Notes: generated by a model not told the origin, from the sequence alone. Positions 14,551 through 24,913 are shown, counted from the first letter of the stretch. The stretch: 64,000 nucleotides of DNA from Flavobacterium sp. N2270 (GCF_025947225.1 NZ_CP110005.1:2666001-2730000), one strand, 5' to 3'. Translations and numbers: made by a program.

Positions 14551-17430
14551 ATGAAAACAATACTATCATTCCTTTTATTATTACAATTTTCTATTGGGCT
14601 TTCTCAATCTTCAGAAGCTTTAAACAATAACCAAAAATATATTGAAGCACAAAGAGCTTATGAAGCTAAAAACTACAATAGAACTATAGAGTTAGGTAAC
14701 CAAATTTTAGACAATTATTATTTAAGACCAGATATTTATGCGCTGATTGGTAAAGCATATCTCTTTACCGGAAAATATCCTGAAGCAGTAAAATATTTAA
14801 AAATAGCACATGAATTAGAACCAATTTATGATGAAATTACAGTATTTTATATTGTAGCTGCTGCTTATGCAAAAGAGTCTTATTCTATAAGTCAGGCATA
14901 TTATAGTTTAAGTTTTTTTGGAATGGCAGAAAGCACAAAAGAATATAATAATAACTATATTAGTTCTGTAATAAGAAACTTAACTGGCGCAACTGGTTAC
15001 TCATATACAATAGAAGAATTAACTAAAGCAAAAAACAAATACAATCTTGATTATCCAACAAATGCGATGGTTTTTACCAAAGAAGCTGTCGATTTATATC
15101 TCCTTCCTACAAAAAAAAGTTCTGAAATAAATGTAAACGATATCACAGCAAAATTATTCAGTCTAAAAAAACGAATAGCAAATAACACATTTCCAACAAG
15201 CTATTACAATCAATTATTGATATATGTTGCAAACAATGCAATTAACGACGCTAATAAGGAAGCCATAACTGATGAATTATTTGTACAGTTTAAAAACCCA
15301 AGTACTTCTACATTAATGCGCTATAAAATTTATGATGCACTTGTAGACGTATATCAAATAAAAAGCCAATATGATGCTGAGATTTCTATTTCAAATATAA
15401 TATTTGATGATATTACTAAAGTTTCTATGAGCACTTCAATGAATGTAAAACCATTAAATCGTAAAATGTTTGCTCTAAACATGCAAAATAAATTTAAAGA
15501 AGCTGCAGATGTTGCAAAAATTGTTGAGCCTGTTTTTAATAAACTAATGCACCCTGAAATACTTTTAGAAGCCTATTTACAAACTTCTATAGCATATAAT
15601 TATAGTGGAGATAAATCAAAAGGTTTACAATTAGCAGAAAAAGCAGAAGCATTATCTACAAGCTTAAATTTTAAAAATACAGATTTAGGTAAAGAAATTA
15701 CAAGAAACTTACTACGAATTAAGGAGTTTAATGGAGAAAACATAGCTAAAACATATAATATTAACGGAGCTGACTATCTTGCTATATACAATGATGGAGT
15801 AAGTTTATTTAGTAAAAAAAAACATAGTGAAGCAATTCCTTTCTTCGAAAAGAGTAAGTCCATGTACAAAACACTACTAGATGCAGCGGCAGAAAAAGAC
15901 AGAAGTAATATGTTACTTTTTTATTCAAAAATAGGTGGATATTTAATAGCTTGCTATCAAGAAACGAAACAGTTTGATAAAATATTTCCTGTAATGGAAG
16001 AGTTAAAAGCAAACAATTTAGTTTCAAAAAGCAACTCTAAAAACACAAAAACAGCTACATTAAAAGAAGTTCAAAATACTTTAAAACCAGATGAAGCTTT
16101 AGTTTATTATACTGAAATTACCAGAGGAACTACAAGAGAAGGAACTTATGTAGCTGCTGTAATTACAAAAGATTCATACAATACAAAATATGTGGTTTCA
16201 CATGGTGCATTAATGAATATGTATGTAAGATACAATAAATTAATTGGCGAGATTGAAAATGAAATGGCTGCCAAAGAATACAGAAGTCCAAAATATTCTA
16301 AATTTAATACTATTCAAGAAGCTGGAACTGCCGAATTTCGTAAAGGTGAAGTAAGTTTATTAATTGAATTATATAGAAAATTTTTAAACCCTAGAGAAGG
16401 TGGAAAATTAGATACTCGATTTACAAACGAAATGGACTTTGGCATGCTGTCTAATTCATTTTTTATTGATTATATAAGTAGATTAGAACCTTTTTTTCAA
16501 AATAAAAAGAAAATTATTTTCGCTTTAGACGGAATGCAAAACCTAATTCCTTTTGAAACTTTAGTCGATATGAAGTCTGTTTATTTGGTTGAAAAATATG
16601 ATATAGCTTACATATCAAGTGGAACTGTTTTAAAAGAAATTCGCGAAAGAAAGCCAAATGTATATTCAAAAAATATTCTTGCTTTTGGTGATGCAAAATA
16701 TGCAAAACTTCAAAATAGCGGTATGGAGTTAACTAGTTTAGCAGATATTGACCGATTAAAAAATATAGTTTACGATTTACAAAAGCAAAATAAACCTCTA
16801 GACTATGCATTTGCTACTTTTAGCAAGGAACCAATGAATTACTTAAGTGGAGCTAAAGCAGAAGTTGAATATATAGGCAATAATATTTCAAATAGCGATA
16901 CTAAAATGGGAGATTTAATGACCGAAAATGAGTTTAAAAGAATGTCAAATGCAGGCGAACTTAAAAATTATAAAGTAATTCATTTATCAAGTCATGCAAT
17001 GGTGCATCCTTATATTTTTGAATTAAGTAGTATTGCATTTAGCGTATTTCCAACACCACAAAATAATGAAGATGGTATGTTAACCGTTTCTGAAATGGAA
17101 AAACTAAACATTAAAACCGATTTTATGATGCTGAGTGCTTGCCAAACTGGTTTAGGAAAAATAGTTCCTGGCGAAGGAATTTCTGGACTTAATCAAGCGA
17201 TGTTAACAGCAGGTGCAAACAGTACTGTTTCAACATTATGGTCTGTAAGTGATTATGGTTCATATATTTTTACAGCCAATTTGTATCATAAAGTATTCAA
17301 ATTAGCCATGTCATATGATAAAGCTGTGAACGAAGTAAAAAGAGATTTCATAAAAGGTACTTTTGACAAAGAAGGGTTTAATGGAAAAGAAGTGCAGTAT
17401 TGGGCACCTTTTATCTATAATGGTAAATAA
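14551..17430 (+). CDS. TPR-CHAT protein, caspase-like secreted protease
   Basis: About 959 residues from the ATG at 14551, chosen because it starts a clear signal peptide (MKTILSFLLLLQFSIGLSQ). An ATG 18 bases upstream only adds six residues. The N-terminal half carries TPR helices (about 25-130 and 310-480). The C-terminal third is a CHAT domain (caspase HetF-associated with TPR) with the expected His-Cys dyad: H815 in HLSSHA and C864 in LSACQTG, followed by GEGISGLNQAMLTAGA and STLWSVSD. CHAT proteins are proteases, some working in cell-death or defence systems, but this one is predicted to be exported. It is alone after its promoter; its nearest partner is the MORN-like gene with the same promoter motif. 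Substrate unknown. Confidence 0.85.
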   Translation: MKTILSFLLLLQFSIGLSQSSEALNNNQKYIEAQRAYEAKNYNRTIELGNQILDNYYLRPDIYALIGKAYLFTGKYPEAVKYLKIAHELEPIYDEITVFYIVAAAYAKESYSISQAYYSLSFFGMAESTKEYNNNYISSVIRNLTGATGYSYTIEELTKAKNKYNLDYPTNAMVFTKEAVDLYLLPTKKSSEINVNDITAKLFSLKKRIANNTFPTSYYNQLLIYVANNAINDANKEAITDELFVQFKNPSTSTLMRYKIYDALVDVYQIKSQYDAEISISNIIFDDITKVSMSTSMNVKPLNRKMFALNMQNKFKEAADVAKIVEPVFNKLMHPEILLEAYLQTSIAYNYSGDKSKGLQLAEKAEALSTSLNFKNTDLGKEITRNLLRIKEFNGENIAKTYNINGADYLAIYNDGVSLFSKKKHSEAIPFFEKSKSMYKTLLDAAAEKDRSNMLLFYSKIGGYLIACYQETKQFDKIFPVMEELKANNLVSKSNSKNTKTATLKEVQNTLKPDEALVYYTEITRGTTREGTYVAAVITKDSYNTKYVVSHGALMNMYVRYNKLIGEIENEMAAKEYRSPKYSKFNTIQEAGTAEFRKGEVSLLIELYRKFLNPREGGKLDTRFTNEMDFGMLSNSFFIDYISRLEPFFQNKKKIIFALDGMQNLIPFETLVDMKSVYLVEKYDIAYISSGTVLKEIRERKPNVYSKNILAFGDAKYAKLQNSGMELTSLADIDRLKNIVYDLQKQNKPLDYAFATFSKEPMNYLSGAKAEVEYIGNNISNSDTKMGDLMTENEFKRMSNAGELKNYKVIHLSSHAMVHPYIFELSSIAFSVFPTPQNNEDGMLTVSEMEKLNIKTDFMMLSACQTGLGKIVPGEGISGLNQAMLTAGANSTVSTLWSVSDYGSYIFTANLYHKVFKLAMSYDKAVNEVKRDFIKGTFDKEGFNGKEVQYWAPFIYNGK

Positions 17431-17506
17431 ATTAATGAAAAAACAAAAATGTCACAAAACAAGTAATTTAAGCGTAACTTTGCATTGTATTTTAAACTAA
17501 ATCATT

Positions 17507-18472
17507 TTGAATTCAGAAACCAATAAGCAACTTATAGAAAAGAAAAAATTACATCCAAATAATAAACATATTAATGGATATGACTTTGAAGCTTTAATTA
17601 AAACCAATCCTTTATTAGAACAATTTGTTTCTAAAAATAAATTTGGCAATGAAAGTATTGACTTTTCAAACCCATTAGCGGTAAAAGCGCTTAATAAAAG
17701 TTTATTATTACATCACTATAACATAACTTATTGGGATATTCCCAAAACAAATTTATGCCCGCCAATTCCAGGAAGAGCAGATTATATTCATTATATAGCT
17801 GATTTATTAAGTCTTTCAAACAAGAATTTAATTCCAATGGGAGAAGACGTAAGAGGATTAGATATTGGTGTAGGTGCAAATTGTATTTATCCAATTATTG
17901 GACATCAAGAATACGGTTGGGAATTTATAGGTACTGAAGTCGATAAAGAATGTTTTAATATTGCTCAAAAAATATTAGACGGAAATACAAATTTAGTTGA
18001 ATCTGTTAAACTAAGATTACAATCAAATAAAAGACATATTTTTAAAGAAATCATTGAACCAGGTGAAAAATTTGATTTCGTAATTTGTAATCCACCATTT
18101 CATTCTTCTAGAGAAGAAGCTTCAAAAGGTTCTATGAGAAAGCTTAGAAACATTGGTAAACAAAAAAGCGGCAAACCAGTTTTAAATTTTGGCGGACAAA
18201 ACAATGAGCTTTGGTGCGAAGGTGGTGAATTAGCTTTCATTACCAATATGATTTATGAAAGTGCCCATTTTAAAACACAATGTTTATGGTTTACTGTTTT
18301 AGTTTCTAAAAAGGATAACTTAAAACCATTTTATAATCATTTAAAAAAAGTAAATGCTTTTGATGTAAAAACTATTGAAATGGAACAAGGAAATAAAATA
18401 AGTCGTTTTATTGCTTGGACTTTTTTAGATGAAAGCCAGCAAAAGAATTGGAAAAAAACAAACGATAAATAA
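17507..18472 (+). CDS. rlmF: 23S rRNA (adenine(1618)-N6)-methyltransferase
   Basis: About 321 residues, a cytoplasmic SAM-dependent enzyme methylating A1618 of 23S rRNA. It shows the RlmF N-terminus (KLHPNNKHINGYDFEALI), the SAM motif GLDIGVGANCIYPIIG (about 125-140) and the N6-adenine methyltransferase motif NPPF in CNPPFHSSREEA (about 196-207). The start is TTG at 17507. No in-frame ATG precedes the conserved N-terminus, and a TAACTTTG element at 17475-17482 places the transcript start about 15-20 bases upstream. No -33 TTG is seen there. It is followed by a symmetrical terminator. Confidence 0.92.
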   Translation: MNSETNKQLIEKKKLHPNNKHINGYDFEALIKTNPLLEQFVSKNKFGNESIDFSNPLAVKALNKSLLLHHYNITYWDIPKTNLCPPIPGRADYIHYIADLLSLSNKNLIPMGEDVRGLDIGVGANCIYPIIGHQEYGWEFIGTEVDKECFNIAQKILDGNTNLVESVKLRLQSNKRHIFKEIIEPGEKFDFVICNPPFHSSREEASKGSMRKLRNIGKQKSGKPVLNFGGQNNELWCEGGELAFITNMIYESAHFKTQCLWFTVLVSKKDNLKPFYNHLKKVNAFDVKTIEMEQGNKISRFIAWTFLDESQQKNWKKTNDK

Positions 18473-18493
18473 TATCTTATAAATATTTATTTT

Positions 18494-18525
18494 ATACAAA
18501 ATCCTTTAATTAAAGGATTTTGTAT
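18494..18525. terminator. Symmetrical terminator between rlmF and glsA
   Basis: A 28-base perfect palindrome, ACAAAATCCTTTAA / TTAAAGGATTTTGT, between two convergent genes. It can fold on either strand and end both transcripts. Confidence 0.75.
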
Positions 18526-18554
18526 GTTTATAAAAGTATGTTTTATGTAACTTA

Positions 18555-19469
18555 CTAAAAAATAGACATTCCTGTTTTTGTTGTAAATAGTTCTAGAGCA
18601 TGCATACCAAGTTCAGAATTTCCTTTTTCATTCAATCTAGGGTTCCATGTTGCAATTATAAATTCCTTAGGAAACAAAGCCACAATTCCACCGCCAATTC
18701 CGCTTTTTCCTGGCAAACCTACTTTATAGGTAAACTCACCCGATTCATCATAAAAACCACACGTTTGCATAATTGCATTTAAACGTTTGGTTTGACTTTC
18801 AGTTAAGATTTGATTTCCTTCTTTAGTTTTTCCGGCATTTGCGAAAAAGTAAAATGCTTGTGCTAGTTCTTTACATGACATTTCAACCGAACATTGATGA
18901 AAATAAAAGTCGAGTACTTCATCTACATCATTTTCAATATTTCCAAATGATTTTAAAAAATTAGCTAAAGCTCTGTTTCTAAAACCAGTATCTTTTTCAG
19001 ATTGTGCTACTCTTGGATTGTAATTAATTGTATCACTTCCTGAAATTGCTCTTAAGAAATCTAAAAAGTCTTCTTTAGGGTTTTCATATAAAGTAACTAT
19101 CATATCTGCAATAACAATTGCTCCAGCATTAATAAAAGGGTTTCTAGGAATTCCTTTTTCATATTCCAATTGAACAAGTGAATTAAAAGGATCTCCTGAA
19201 GGTTCAACATCTACTCTTTCCCAAACTTTTTCACCAAGTTTAGAAAACGCCATCGCTAATGTTAAGGTTTTTGAAACACTTTGAATTGAAAATCGTTCAT
19301 TACTATCGCCTATCCCAAAATTCCCTCCTTCTAATGTAGTTAAATGGATTCCAAATTTTGAAGGATTAATTTTTGACAGTTCAGGTATTGATTCTGAAAC
19401 TTTACCGTCAAGATTCATTGCAAGAACTTCAGTATATACTTCGTTTAAAATAGATTGGAAATGCATCAT
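18555..19469 (-). CDS. glsA: Glutaminase
   Basis: A 304-residue serine-dependent beta-lactamase-fold glutaminase converting glutamine to glutamate and ammonia. The catalytic Ser-x-x-Lys is visible in FSIQSVSKTLT (about 62-72). Other family landmarks are NPFINAGAIV, the YNPRVAQSEKDTGFRNRALA segment and GLPGKSGIGGGI. The length matches GlsA. Two adjacent ATG codons (19469 and 19466) could start it. It is transcribed alone, convergent with rlmF. Confidence 0.95.
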   Translation of the reverse strand: MMHFQSILNEVYTEVLAMNLDGKVSESIPELSKINPSKFGIHLTTLEGGNFGIGDSNERFSIQSVSKTLTLAMAFSKLGEKVWERVDVEPSGDPFNSLVQLEYEKGIPRNPFINAGAIVIADMIVTLYENPKEDFLDFLRAISGSDTINYNPRVAQSEKDTGFRNRALANFLKSFGNIENDVDEVLDFYFHQCSVEMSCKELAQAFYFFANAGKTKEGNQILTESQTKRLNAIMQTCGFYDESGEFTYKVGLPGKSGIGGGIVALFPKEFIIATWNPRLNEKGNSELGMHALELFTTKTGMSIF

Positions 19470-19548
19470 AAATAATTTAATTTCAAAGTAGCTAAATTAA
19501 CTTATTGTTTCCAATTTGGAATAACTAATGCTTCTTTATTTAAACAAA

Positions 19549-19574
19549 AAAGGCTGTTTAAATAAACAGCCTTT
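19549..19574 (-). terminator. Terminator of LamG gene A
   Basis: Stem AAAGGCTGTTTA / AAACAGCCTTT, flanked by A and T runs, 120 bases past the LamG gene A stop. The same hairpin is repeated at 22341-22366. A second perfect inverted repeat, ATTAGAAC-AA-GTTCTAAT (19633-19650, again at 22423-22440), lies closer to the stop and may be an additional processing or termination hairpin. Confidence 0.8.
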
Positions 19575-19696
19575 AAAAATTTATAAATAAATGATATACA
19601 TAACTAAATAAATAAAAAAACAATAGAAAACAATTAGAACAAGTTCTAATCGATATTTTTTTAATATTTCTATAAATTGACTCAAAAGATACTTAA

Positions 19697-22141
19697 TTAA
19701 TTTTTGATTATTTTACCTGTTGAAGTTCCTTCGTTTGAAGATACTTTAAACAAATACATACCAGAAGGTAAATGTTGTACATCAACGTTATTTGAACTTG
19801 TATTTAATGCTTGATTCATTAAAGTTTTACCTGTAATATCTAGTACTTGTAATTTTGCGTTTGTTAAGTTATTTACCTCAACCGTTACAAAATTACTAGT
19901 TGGGTTTGGATACATTTTAATATTGTTAGCAATTTCAAAGTTTGAAGTACTTAATACCGCACAATTTGTTCCAGTAACAATAGGTGAACCAGCTAACCAG
20001 TTTGAAGTAGTACCGGTTAAAGCAAAATTGGTTAATGTTCCATTATTAGCATTTCCAGAAGTATCTGTTAAACTAGTCACACTTGTATTTGTTGCTTCAT
20101 TAACTCCTTGGTTGAACTGGTAATACGCCACTAAACCATTTTGAGTTGAAGGGCTTGGTAATTCGCAATTCATATTATTTTGAATTTCCGCTATAGGTAA
20201 TGCTCTGTTCCAAATACGAACTTCGTCAATTGATCCATTTATATTTCTACCAGTATTTGGCCAATCCCCAATAAATAAATTAGCTGTTGAATTACTAATT
20301 ACAATACTCCTTGGTTGTGTAGCAACTAAAGATCCGTCTATATAAATCTTCATATTAGTTCCATCATAAGTTCCTGCAATGTGGTGCCAAGTGCCTAATT
20401 GAACAGAATTGGCAGATGTATTTAATTCATTCCAACTACCATTACCTAAATTAAAATTAACAATCCCTGAACCTCCTACACGTAGCATATACCCATAATC
20501 TGGAGAATTTTGTTCTTTATTAATAATATTACCATCACTAGGCGATCCAGCAAAAGAACTTAATTTCACCCATGCTTCTAAAGTAATACTAGAGCCTGTA
20601 ATTTGTACAGAAGTGCTATTACCACAATTTATACGATCATTAGCACCGTCAAAGTTTAAATGCGTTGCTGGTATTAATACAGTAACCACAATTTCTGTTC
20701 TAGCACTTTCACAACCGTTAGCATTGGTACTAGAAACCCAGTAAGAAGTTGAACCTGCGGTTGCAGTACTTGGTGTTGGAGCTGTTGTAGTGCCTGTACC
20801 ACCAGTAGCAGTCGTATACCATACTAATCCTGTACCATTTGCACCTGTTGTTGCAGTTAATGCAGTTGCAGTTGCTCCTTGATTATAAGTTACTGGTGTT
20901 GTAACTGTAGCTACAGAAGGAACTATAGAACCTGTTGTAACTGGCGAACCAGCTAAAAAGTTAGAAACTGCTCCTGTTTTTGTAAAATTAATTAAAGTTC
21001 CATTATTTGCGAAAGCAGTAGCATCTGTTAATGAAATTATAGTGCTGTTGTCTGACGCATCTATACCTTGATTGAATTTATAATACGATACTAAACCTGT
21101 TTCTGAACCTTGTAATTCACAGTTTCTTGAACCGCTGATTTGTTCTGCTGTTCTAGCAACGTTCCAAAAACGAACCTCGTCTATATCTCCATGAAATGCT
21201 CTTATTGGGCTATAAGAATCTATTTGACTTCCAATTCTTACATTATCATTATTTGTCACTAATGGAGTCCCTACAGTTTGTGTACCTTGTAATACACCGT
21301 CTACATACAACGATTTAAACCCATTATTACAAGTAGCAGCTATGTGATGCCAATTTCCATCATTAACAGAAACAGTTGATGCTAAATCATCTCCAAGACC
21401 TGTACCAAATGCAATAAAATTAGTATTGCTATAACGATGAATTCTTGGTCCTTGCTCTCCTTTAGAAATTACAGTTTGCCAATCTACGGTAAAAGAAGTT
21501 ACTCGAATCCAAGCTTCCATTGAAAAAGTAGAAGTAAAATCGAAATTAGATTCATTTGATAATTCTACTCTATCATTAACACCATCAAAATTTAAATGCG
21601 TTGCTGGCGTAGATAACGTTACAAAAGTTTTAAACCATAAATCGTAACTATTATATAAACCCGTGCTACCGTTTGAAAAATACAAACCACCGTTTGCATA
21701 ACCTGAATCAGCTCCATGAATACCAACAGTACCTGTTAAACCTCTAAAATCTATAGTATAACTATTCCCTTGAATTATAGGAACAACTGAAGATAATGTA
21801 ACAATCTGTTCTTGATAACTTGTAGAAACACTAGTAATATTAACAACTGTTGTATTTAATACTGACCCTCCATAACCATTCCCATTAAATATTCTGACTT
21901 GAAAGTCACCAGGTACAAAGGTTGTTGATGGCGATAATGTACTATTAATCAACCGGAGGTTTATTTGACTTAAATCACCTGTAACTCCAGCAATAAAACT
22001 CTGCCCTACATCTTGTGTAGGACTAGCCGAAAAAGTTCCTCCTCCTGGTGAAGCAGGAGCCCATGATTGATCTAAAGTTTGCGAAAAAGAAGTAACTGCC
22101 ATAAAAAGGGTCACCATTAAAAAGTAAAGTTTTTGTTTCAT
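19697..22141 (-). CDS. LamG-domain cell-surface protein with T9SS sorting signal (paralogue A)
   Basis: About 814 residues from the ATG at 22141, which begins the signal peptide MKQKLYFLMVTLFMAVTSFSQ; an upstream in-frame ATG at 22168 adds nine unlikely residues. Order: N-terminal beta domain (about 22-175), first LamG/concanavalin-like domain (about 180-350), an Ig-like module rich in Thr/Ala/Gly (about 400-490), second LamG domain (about 495-670), and a C-terminal T9SS type A sorting domain with MYPNPTSNFVTVEV and a GMYLFKV-type end. It is exported across the outer membrane and attached at the surface or secreted. LamG suggests glycan or adhesive binding; the ligand is unknown. It is a tandem paralogue of 22487-24913, with which it is nearly identical up to about residue 490. 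Confidence 0.88.
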   Translation of the reverse strand: MKQKLYFLMVTLFMAVTSFSQTLDQSWAPASPGGGTFSASPTQDVGQSFIAGVTGDLSQINLRLINSTLSPSTTFVPGDFQVRIFNGNGYGGSVLNTTVVNITSVSTSYQEQIVTLSSVVPIIQGNSYTIDFRGLTGTVGIHGADSGYANGGLYFSNGSTGLYNSYDLWFKTFVTLSTPATHLNFDGVNDRVELSNESNFDFTSTFSMEAWIRVTSFTVDWQTVISKGEQGPRIHRYSNTNFIAFGTGLGDDLASTVSVNDGNWHHIAATCNNGFKSLYVDGVLQGTQTVGTPLVTNNDNVRIGSQIDSYSPIRAFHGDIDEVRFWNVARTAEQISGSRNCELQGSETGLVSYYKFNQGIDASDNSTIISLTDATAFANNGTLINFTKTGAVSNFLAGSPVTTGSIVPSVATVTTPVTYNQGATATALTATTGANGTGLVWYTTATGGTGTTTAPTPSTATAGSTSYWVSSTNANGCESARTEIVVTVLIPATHLNFDGANDRINCGNSTSVQITGSSITLEAWVKLSSFAGSPSDGNIINKEQNSPDYGYMLRVGGSGIVNFNLGNGSWNELNTSANSVQLGTWHHIAGTYDGTNMKIYIDGSLVATQPRSIVISNSTANLFIGDWPNTGRNINGSIDEVRIWNRALPIAEIQNNMNCELPSPSTQNGLVAYYQFNQGVNEATNTSVTSLTDTSGNANNGTLTNFALTGTTSNWLAGSPIVTGTNCAVLSTSNFEIANNIKMYPNPTSNFVTVEVNNLTNAKLQVLDITGKTLMNQALNTSSNNVDVQHLPSGMYLFKVSSNEGTSTGKIIKN

Positions 22142-22486
22142 TATAAATAGTTTAAAATTATGAAACAAAAATAAGTAAGAGCATTGAAGTCTATATAAGT
22201 ATTTTTACCTGTTTTAATGAATGATTTTTTTTTAATAGGATATATTACTAATCCAACTAGATTTTTTGAATAGATCTCAAAAGTAAATTTAACTTATTGT
22301 TTCCAATTTGGAACAACTAATGCCTCTTTATTTAAACAAAAAAGGCTGTTTAAAAAAACAGCCTTTAAAATTATAAATAAATGATATACATAACTAAATA
22401 AATAATCAAACAATAGAAAATAATTAGAACAAGTTCTAATCGATATTTTTTTAATATTTCTATAAATTGACTCAAAAGATACTTAA
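22142..22486 (-). other. 345-base spacer between the LamG paralogues
   Basis: It contains a -7-like element on the minus strand (CAAAAATA complement at 22166-22173) 25 bases before the LamG A start. Next is GTATTTTTACCTG at 22199-22211, which weakly resembles the motif at 30159-30180. The copied LamG terminator follows at 22341-22366 and the ATTAGAAC inverted repeat at 22423-22440. From about 22288 the sequence repeats 19497 onward. No gene is seen. The TACGAA pair present upstream of LamG B is absent here. Confidence 0.7.
22341..22366 (-). terminator. Terminator of LamG gene B
   Basis: Stem AAAGGCTGTTTA / AAACAGCCTTT with flanking A/T runs, the duplicate of 19549-19574, about 120 bases beyond the LamG gene B stop on the minus strand. 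Confidence 0.8.
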
Positions 22487-24913
22487 TTAATTTTTGATTA
22501 TTTTACCTGTTGAAATTCCTTCGTTTGAAGATACTTTAAACAAATACATACCAGAAGGTAAATGTTGTACATCAACGTTATTAGAATTTGCATTCAACGC
22601 TTGATTCATTAATATTTTACCTGTAATATCTAGTACTTGTAATTTTGCATTGGTTAAATCATTTATCTCTACCGTTACAAAATTATTAGTTGGATTTGGA
22701 TACATTTTAATATTGTTAGCAGTTTCAAAATTTGATGAACTTAATACCGCACAATTAGTTCCTATTACAATTGGTGAACCAACTAAAAAGTTGGATGTTG
22801 TACCAGTTCTAGCAAAATTGGTTAATGTTCCATTATTAGCATTTCCAGAAACATCTGTAATTGTAGTAAGAGTTGTATTATCTGCACCATTAAAACCTTG
22901 GTTGAATTGATAATAAGCCACTAAACCATTTTGAGTTGAAGGGCTTGGTAATTCGCAATCCATATTATTTTGAATTTCCGCTAAAGGTAATGCTCTATTC
23001 CAAATTCGAACTTCGTCTATAGAACCACTGAAATATTCAGCATTCCAAGTTCTTCCAATTGTTACATTACTTGTGTTTGTTACATTATGTGAACTTGTTG
23101 TTGGAGTATCAGAACCAACTAAAACTCCATTAATAAAAATACTTCGTGTTGTACCATTATACGTTGCTGCCAAGTGATACCATGTATTAGTATTAAAAGT
23201 ATAAGGCACATATAAATCATTGCCCCACCAATAATTAAAAATTCCTGCTGCACTCAACCGTAATGCATTTACTTTATGCGCAGTACCATAATCTCCCCAT
23301 CCAATAATCCCTTTATCTCCTAATTGAGATGGGTTTATCATTGCTTCTAAAGTGTAATTTGTATTACCGCTTGGTATATTACTTGGTGTTGTAGATAAAA
23401 TAACATAATCATTAACTCCATCAAAGTTTAAATGCGTTGCTGGTGTTAATACAGTAACCACAATTTCTGTTCTTGCACTTTCACAACCATTTGCATTGGT
23501 AGTAGCAACCCAGTAAGAAGTTGAACCTGCGGTTGCAGTACTTGGTGTTGGAGCTGTTGTAGTGCCTGTACCACCAGTAGCAGTCGTATACCATACTAAT
23601 CCTGTACCATTTGCACCTGTTGTTGCAGTTAATGCAGTTGCAGTTGCTCCTTGATTATAAGTTACTGGTGTTGTAACTGTAGCTACAGAAGGAACTATAG
23701 AACCTGTTGTAATTGGTGAACCAGCTAAAAAGTTAGAAACTGCTCCTGTTTTTGTAAAATTAACTAAAGTTCCATTATTTGCGTTTGCAGTAGCATCTGT
23801 TAATGAAATTATAGTACTGTTATCTGACGCATCTATACCTTGATTGAATTTATAATACGCTACTAAACCTGTTTCTGAACCTTGTAATTCACAGTTTCTT
23901 GAACCGCTGATTTGTTCTGCTGTTCTAGCAACGTTCCAAAAACGAACCTCGTCTATATCTCCATGAAATGCTCTTATTGGGCTATAAGAATCTATTTGAC
24001 TTCCAATTCTTACATTATCATTATTTGTCACTAATGGAGTCCCTACAGTTTGTGTACCTTGTAATACACCGTCTACATACAACGATTTAAACCCATTATT
24101 ACAAGTAGCAGCTATGTGATGCCAATTTCCATCATTAACAGAAACAGTTGATGCTAAATCATCTCCAAGACCTGTACCAAATGCAATAAAATTAGTATTG
24201 CTATAACGATGAATTCTTGGTCCTTGCTCTCCTTTAGAAATTACAGTTTGCCAATCTACGGTAAAAGAAGTTACTCGAATCCAAGCTTCCATTGAAAAAG
24301 TAGAAGTAAAATCGAAATTAGATTCATTTGATAATTCTACTCTATCATTAACACCATCAAAATTTAAATGCGTTGCTGGCGTAGATAACGTTACAAAAGT
24401 TTTAAACCATAAATCGTAACTATTATATAAACCCGTGCTACCGTTTGAAAAATACAAACCACCGTTTGCATAACCTGAATCAGCTCCATGAATACCAACA
24501 GTACCTGTTAAACCTCTAAAATCTATAGTATAACTATTCCCTTGAATTATAGGAACAACTGAAGATAATGTAACAATCTGTTCTTGATAACTTGTAGAAA
24601 CACTAGTAATATTAACAACTGTTGTATTTAATACTGACCCTCCATAACCATTCCCATTAAATATTCTGACTTGAAAGTCACCAGGTACAAAGGTAGTTGA
24701 TGGTGATAATGTACTATTAATCAACCGGAGGTTTATTTGACTTAAATCACCTGTAACTCCAGCAATAAAACTCTGCCCTACATCTTGTGTAGGACTAGCC
24801 GAAAAAGTTCCTCCTCCTGGTGAAGCAGGAGCCCATGATTGATCTAAAGTTTGCGAAAAAGAAGTAACTGCCATAAAAAGGGTCACCATTAAAAAGTAAA
24901 GTTTTTGTTTCAT
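22487..24913 (-). CDS. LamG-domain cell-surface protein with T9SS sorting signal (paralogue B)
   Basis: 808 residues with the same plan as its neighbour: signal peptide MKQKLYFLMVTLFMAVTSFSQ, N-terminal beta domain, first LamG, Ig-like module, second LamG (about 492-660), T9SS sorting domain with MYPNPTNNFVTVEI. The second LamG is a different sequence from paralogue A (IPSGNTNYTLEAMINPSQL against VQITGSSITLEAWVKLSSF), although both end in GSIDEVRIWNRALP. Only this copy has the TACGAA direct-repeat site upstream, next to its -7 element. A surface adhesin or glycan-binding role is inferred. Confidence 0.88.
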   Translation of the reverse strand: MKQKLYFLMVTLFMAVTSFSQTLDQSWAPASPGGGTFSASPTQDVGQSFIAGVTGDLSQINLRLINSTLSPSTTFVPGDFQVRIFNGNGYGGSVLNTTVVNITSVSTSYQEQIVTLSSVVPIIQGNSYTIDFRGLTGTVGIHGADSGYANGGLYFSNGSTGLYNSYDLWFKTFVTLSTPATHLNFDGVNDRVELSNESNFDFTSTFSMEAWIRVTSFTVDWQTVISKGEQGPRIHRYSNTNFIAFGTGLGDDLASTVSVNDGNWHHIAATCNNGFKSLYVDGVLQGTQTVGTPLVTNNDNVRIGSQIDSYSPIRAFHGDIDEVRFWNVARTAEQISGSRNCELQGSETGLVAYYKFNQGIDASDNSTIISLTDATANANNGTLVNFTKTGAVSNFLAGSPITTGSIVPSVATVTTPVTYNQGATATALTATTGANGTGLVWYTTATGGTGTTTAPTPSTATAGSTSYWVATTNANGCESARTEIVVTVLTPATHLNFDGVNDYVILSTTPSNIPSGNTNYTLEAMINPSQLGDKGIIGWGDYGTAHKVNALRLSAAGIFNYWWGNDLYVPYTFNTNTWYHLAATYNGTTRSIFINGVLVGSDTPTTSSHNVTNTSNVTIGRTWNAEYFSGSIDEVRIWNRALPLAEIQNNMDCELPSPSTQNGLVAYYQFNQGFNGADNTTLTTITDVSGNANNGTLTNFARTGTTSNFLVGSPIVIGTNCAVLSSSNFETANNIKMYPNPTNNFVTVEINDLTNAKLQVLDITGKILMNQALNANSNNVDVQHLPSGMYLFKVSSNEGISTGKIIKN

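Noticed and set aside
22199..22218. GTATTTTTACCTG segment near LamG gene A as a third copy of the 30159/33047 motif
   Set aside because: One half of the palindrome is broken and the CCCG flank is missing, and spacing to the promoter differs, so the match is too weak to count.
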